The translations under genes and the position numbers were made by a program. DNA of 64,000 nt, from the NCBI GenBank assembly GCA_035048815.1, contig JAUCBN010000006.1, forward strand, positions 22,025,001 through 22,089,000. The letters are read 5' to 3'. The notes beneath the pieces are model-generated. The model worked only from the letters and a program-made list of their open reading frames with translations. It was not told the origin of the DNA and did not search any database. This DNA comes from Abelmoschus esculentus. Lineage: Eukaryota; Streptophyta; Magnoliopsida; Malvales; Malvaceae. Shown here piece after piece: positions 61,403 to 64,000 of this stretch (position 1 is the stretch's first letter; every line of letters starts with the position of its first letter).

Positions 61403-62868
61403 ATGAAGAAGAATACAGTGGAGCGTTCTCAAATATCCACCCCCAAGCTCCCCAATTCGCCTATCCTACTCAACAACATCGTTTTCTATTTCCTCCTCTT
61501 TGGTTTTGGCCTCGGCATAGGGATCACTCTCAACTTCTTCTATCTCAAAGATGGTTCAATGGATTTCCAACTCAACCAGCTCAAAGCTTTCCGAGCTTCC
61601 ATCGCGAATCTGCAACCAGCTCTACCGCCACCGCAGACGACTCTCCCCGTCGTTCCCTCTAAGAACCGAATACATGCAGTCGCTACTCAACCAACTCCGC
61701 CGGTGGCACCACAGCATGCAACACCTTCGCGGACGAAAAAGATGAAGAAGAAACGCAGGAATAACGCGAAAGAAGTGTATGAACCGCCGGGGACTAAGCA
61801 TAACATGACGGACCGGGTGTTGTTTTGGAAGGCATCGTTTGTTCCTAGAATCCGAGAATTTCCGGTGAAACGAATCCCGAAAGTGGCGTTTATGTTCTTG
61901 ACGAGAGGTAAAGTATTGTTGGCTCCTCTGTGGGAGAAATTCTTCAGAGGGCATGAAGGGCTGTATTCGATTTACGTTCATTCTGATCCTTCTTTCGTTG
62001 AAACCATGCCAAAGTCTTCAGTTTTCCATGATCGCTGGATTCCTAGTAAGGTCAGTTTCATCCCATTTCTTGTTACTCAAAGAGTATTTCTCGTATAAAA
62101 GGTGTTCGTCTTAGTAGATTTGAGTTCGAGTTACTTTATCATAAAGATTATTCAAGATGTCATTTAAATTAATGCAGATACCATCTGTTCTCGTAACATT
62201 AGCATTAAAAGTGACATGAGTTAATGCAGATAGCGAGATGGGGAGAAATGAACATGGTGCAAGCCGAACGCCGTTTACTAGCAAACGCACTACTCGACAT
62301 CTCCAACGAACGCTTCGTTCTTCTTTCAGAATCGTGTATCCCTCTCTTCAATTTCTCCACCATTTACAACTATCTCATCAGCTCAAACAAATCCTTCGTG
62401 GAATCATACGATTCGCCCGGTCCCGTCGGCCGTGGTAGATACAGCACCTCTATGGCTCCGTTGATCAATCTCGAGCAATGGCGGAAAGGGTCTCAATGGT
62501 TTCAGATCGATCGTTTCCTCGCACTCGAGATAATCATAGACCGAACATACTTTCCCGTCTTCTGGCGACATTGCAAGAACGAATGCTATGGTGATGAGCA
62601 TTACATACCAACCCTTGTGGACATGAAATTTCCCGACCGGAATGCTTATAAAACGTTGACGTATGTGGATTGGTCGAAGGGAGGACCTCATCCGAACCGG
62701 TTTCGTCGAGACGAGGTGACCAAAAAGTTCTTGAGGAACCTGAGAAGTTCGACACAGTGCTATCATAGTGAGACAATAGTGGACGTCTGCTACTTATTTG
62801 CTAGGAAATTCTCACCCAATACTTTAGACAAGTTGTTGAGACTTGCTCCAATCGTCATGCACTTTTAG
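61403..62868 (+). CDS. Core-2/I-branching enzyme-like glycosyltransferase (GT14-like family)
   Basis: Two exons, 61403-62050 and 62230-62868, give 428 residues. A short basic N-terminus is followed by one hydrophobic segment (about residues 27-48, IVFYFLLFGFGLGIGITLNFFYL). That makes it a type II membrane protein of the Golgi. A Pro-rich and Lys-rich stem leads to the catalytic domain. It contains KVAFMFLTRGKVLLAPLW, IYVHSDPSF, AERRLLANALLDISNERFVLLSESCIPLFNF, GRGRYS, QWFQIDR, CYGDEHYIPTL and TYVDWSKGGPHP. These are the conserved blocks of plant Core-2/I-branching (DUF266) proteins. A relative lies in the matching Arabidopsis block (At1g73810). Donor and acceptor substrates are unknown. The intron is GT-AG. 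Confidence 0.92.
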
Positions 62869-63170
62869 TTTGTTTTGTACTTGGTACATTTAAAGTTGAA
62901 TAAAATTCGTTTTTTTTTTCTGTCTCGACACGTACTAATGATTTAGTTTTATTGTTTTATTAATTATTTATGTTTCATTATAACACACGTGACATAAAAT
63001 TATTAATGATGTTTATAAAGGAATAAATGAATTATATTCTTAAAAACGTTTAAAATAAAAATTTTAGATAAAATATATAAATTAAAAATGTATTAATATA
63101 CATTTTTATATTTTTTTATGTATTCACATGCCTTGTGATATGAAGAAACCAGACCATATCCCATCTATGT
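62869..63170. other. Short spacer between two converging glycosyltransferase genes
   Basis: About 300 bases of AT-rich DNA shared by the 3' ends of both genes. No coding exon or strong structure was recognised. Confidence 0.6.
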
Positions 63171-64000
63171 TTACTTGTGTAACAGCTCAAGAGCTCTTAA
63201 CAAAGTAATTTTAAACCTATTGATGTCAAGTTTGACATTCTGTTTGTCCAAATACACTGTCTTGAAGGGCAACCAACCCTGTTTCGAAATCGACAATGGG
63301 TTCACCAAAACATCATGATCTGCCGGATATTCTTCAATCAAGCTACTCTCTTCTGTTATAATCTTATAATCCAGATACCTGATGTTCATGTCCTTGGACG
63401 GCTCTCCGAAAGCTGCTCTGGCCGGCCACTCAACCCCGCCGATCGGAATTATCTGAATCAAAACTGCATTCTCCGGTAGAAATACCATGTTGGTTAAACC
63501 AGCCCCGTGCACTCCCATCATAACGTCACAGGAATTCACAATCTCTGCAAATCTTTGTATGTTCCCATCGGCCTCAGATACCACTACTTCGTATCCCAAT
63601 TCGGATGCCATTCTAACGATTGCATCTGTGTTTCTGAAACTTCTTGTTCGGTTTCTTGCAACGATGAGAAGTCGAGGTTTCGGTTTGACCTCAACTTCCC
63701 TATCGTTGTTATCCTCGATTTCGACTGCGGAAACCTTGTTCAAGGAGTACGCGGTTCTCAGAAACTGCCTGAAGTCTTTCATCGAATACGATGATTTCGA
63801 AGGATCTATGCTCAGCTCCTGAGGAGCACGTTTGAGACCGACAACCACATCTGCGAAGCAATGTATGTTTTCTTCGTTGTCAATGTCTATAACCTCGTAA
63901 TTAGACAGCCTTTGAACCAGGTTTCGGAACTTGTTAATCCACCATGGATTGCTGTCTGTAACAAGGAACTTGACCTCTCCGTTAAACACTCGTGCCGTAG
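63171..64000 (-). CDS. GT61 family glycosyltransferase (DUF563), partial, running off the right edge
   Basis: The visible 3' part encodes about 276 residues on the minus strand, ending with a stop at 63171-63173. The frame is open to the window edge: TARVFNGEVKFLVTDSNPWW precedes the rest, so the 5' part lies outside. Conserved GT61 features are PRLLIVARNRTRSFRN, SCDVMMGVHGAGLTN with MVFLPENAVLIQI, and GGVEWPARAAFGEPS. GT61 enzymes are Golgi type II proteins that include xylan arabinosyl- and xylosyltransferases and the N-glycan beta-1,2-xylosyltransferase. The GVHGAGLTN form is typical of the plant xylan-type group. Full-length members are about 450-500 residues, so roughly 200 are missing here. 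Arabidopsis At3g18170 and At3g18180 are neighbours of the same block. Confidence 0.9.
   Translation of the reverse strand, partial: TARVFNGEVKFLVTDSNPWWINKFRNLVQRLSNYEVIDIDNEENIHCFADVVVGLKRAPQELSIDPSKSSYSMKDFRQFLRTAYSLNKVSAVEIEDNNDREVEVKPKPRLLIVARNRTRSFRNTDAIVRMASELGYEVVVSEADGNIQRFAEIVNSCDVMMGVHGAGLTNMVFLPENAVLIQIIPIGGVEWPARAAFGEPSKDMNIRYLDYKIITEESSLIEEYPADHDVLVNPLSISKQGWLPFKTVYLDKQNVKLDINRFKITLLRALELLHK

Noticed and set aside
61551..61981. Overlapping open frames on both strands in exon 1 of the Core-2 gene
   Set aside because: The composition follows the real frame, which carries the conserved domain. The others have low-complexity Arg/Ser/His content.
62404..62776. Minus-strand open frames over exon 2 of the Core-2 gene
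   Set aside because: Antisense shadows of strongly conserved coding sequence, with no family similarity.
63487..63822. Plus-strand open frames over the GT61 gene
   Set aside because: Shadows of the conserved GT61 frame on the other strand.
63171..63989. A complete GT61 gene starting at 63989
   Set aside because: The codon at 63989 is GTG inside an open frame that continues to the window edge, and about 200 N-terminal residues of the family are missing.
1..64000. tRNA, rRNA, CRISPR array or intact transposon with coding genes
   Set aside because: Reading both strands showed no cloverleaf-type tRNA signature, no rRNA-like block, no regularly spaced repeats with unique spacers, and no transposase, reverse transcriptase or integrase frame.

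Overview
This is a stretch of nuclear plant DNA. It is AT-rich, and its genes are split by many introns with plant-type splice sites. The protein families are those of a eudicot: NAC and SHAQKYF-type MYB factors, a CYP71-clan P450, a plant golgin CASP, a DUF639 protein and a minus-end KIN-14 kinesin. Recalled Arabidopsis gene order places the same families close together on chromosomes 1 and 3 (around At1g73810-At1g73950 and At3g18170-At3g18480), so the window looks like one ancestral eudicot block. A Malvaceae (cotton-like) source is a guess from the general look of the repeats and was not tested.

Layout, left to right. A 14-exon membrane protein with a C-terminal RING finger (1868-8549, +). 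A two-exon SRM1/DIVARICATA-like MYB (12525-13511, +). The 20-exon Golgi golgin CASP (27298-14980, -), whose introns are full of mobile-element debris. A CYP736A-like P450 with a one-base frameshift (28247-29872, +). The small complex I subunit NDUFB10/PDSW (33443-32800, -). A 20-exon kinesin with a calponin-homology domain and a U12-type AT-AC intron (35310-41272, +). A NAC058-like NAC factor (45714-47678, +). A CstF64-like ESP1 gene whose 3' half is broken by several one-base indels (48722-52643, +). A nine-exon DUF639 gene (59295-53163, -). A Core-2/I-branching glycosyltransferase (61403-62868, +). The 3' part of a GT61 glycosyltransferase that runs off the right edge (63171-64000, -).

The genes do not form an operon or a visible pathway. 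They are independent housekeeping and regulatory genes held in conserved order. The two right-hand glycosyltransferases converge tail to tail and could both act in the Golgi on cell-wall or glycoprotein glycans. Exon boundaries were worked out by hand from splice signals, reading frame and family conservation. For the intact genes the summed exon lengths are exact multiples of three.

Intergenic DNA is AT-rich and carries foldback (MITE-like) elements, tandem duplications and a dispersed family rich in TTTAGGG-like words. No rRNA, tRNA, CRISPR array or intact transposon was seen. The most notable observations are the AT-AC intron in the kinesin, three apparent GC-AG introns in three neighbouring genes, the clustered frameshifts in the ESP1 copy, and the single-base frameshift in an otherwise intact P450.
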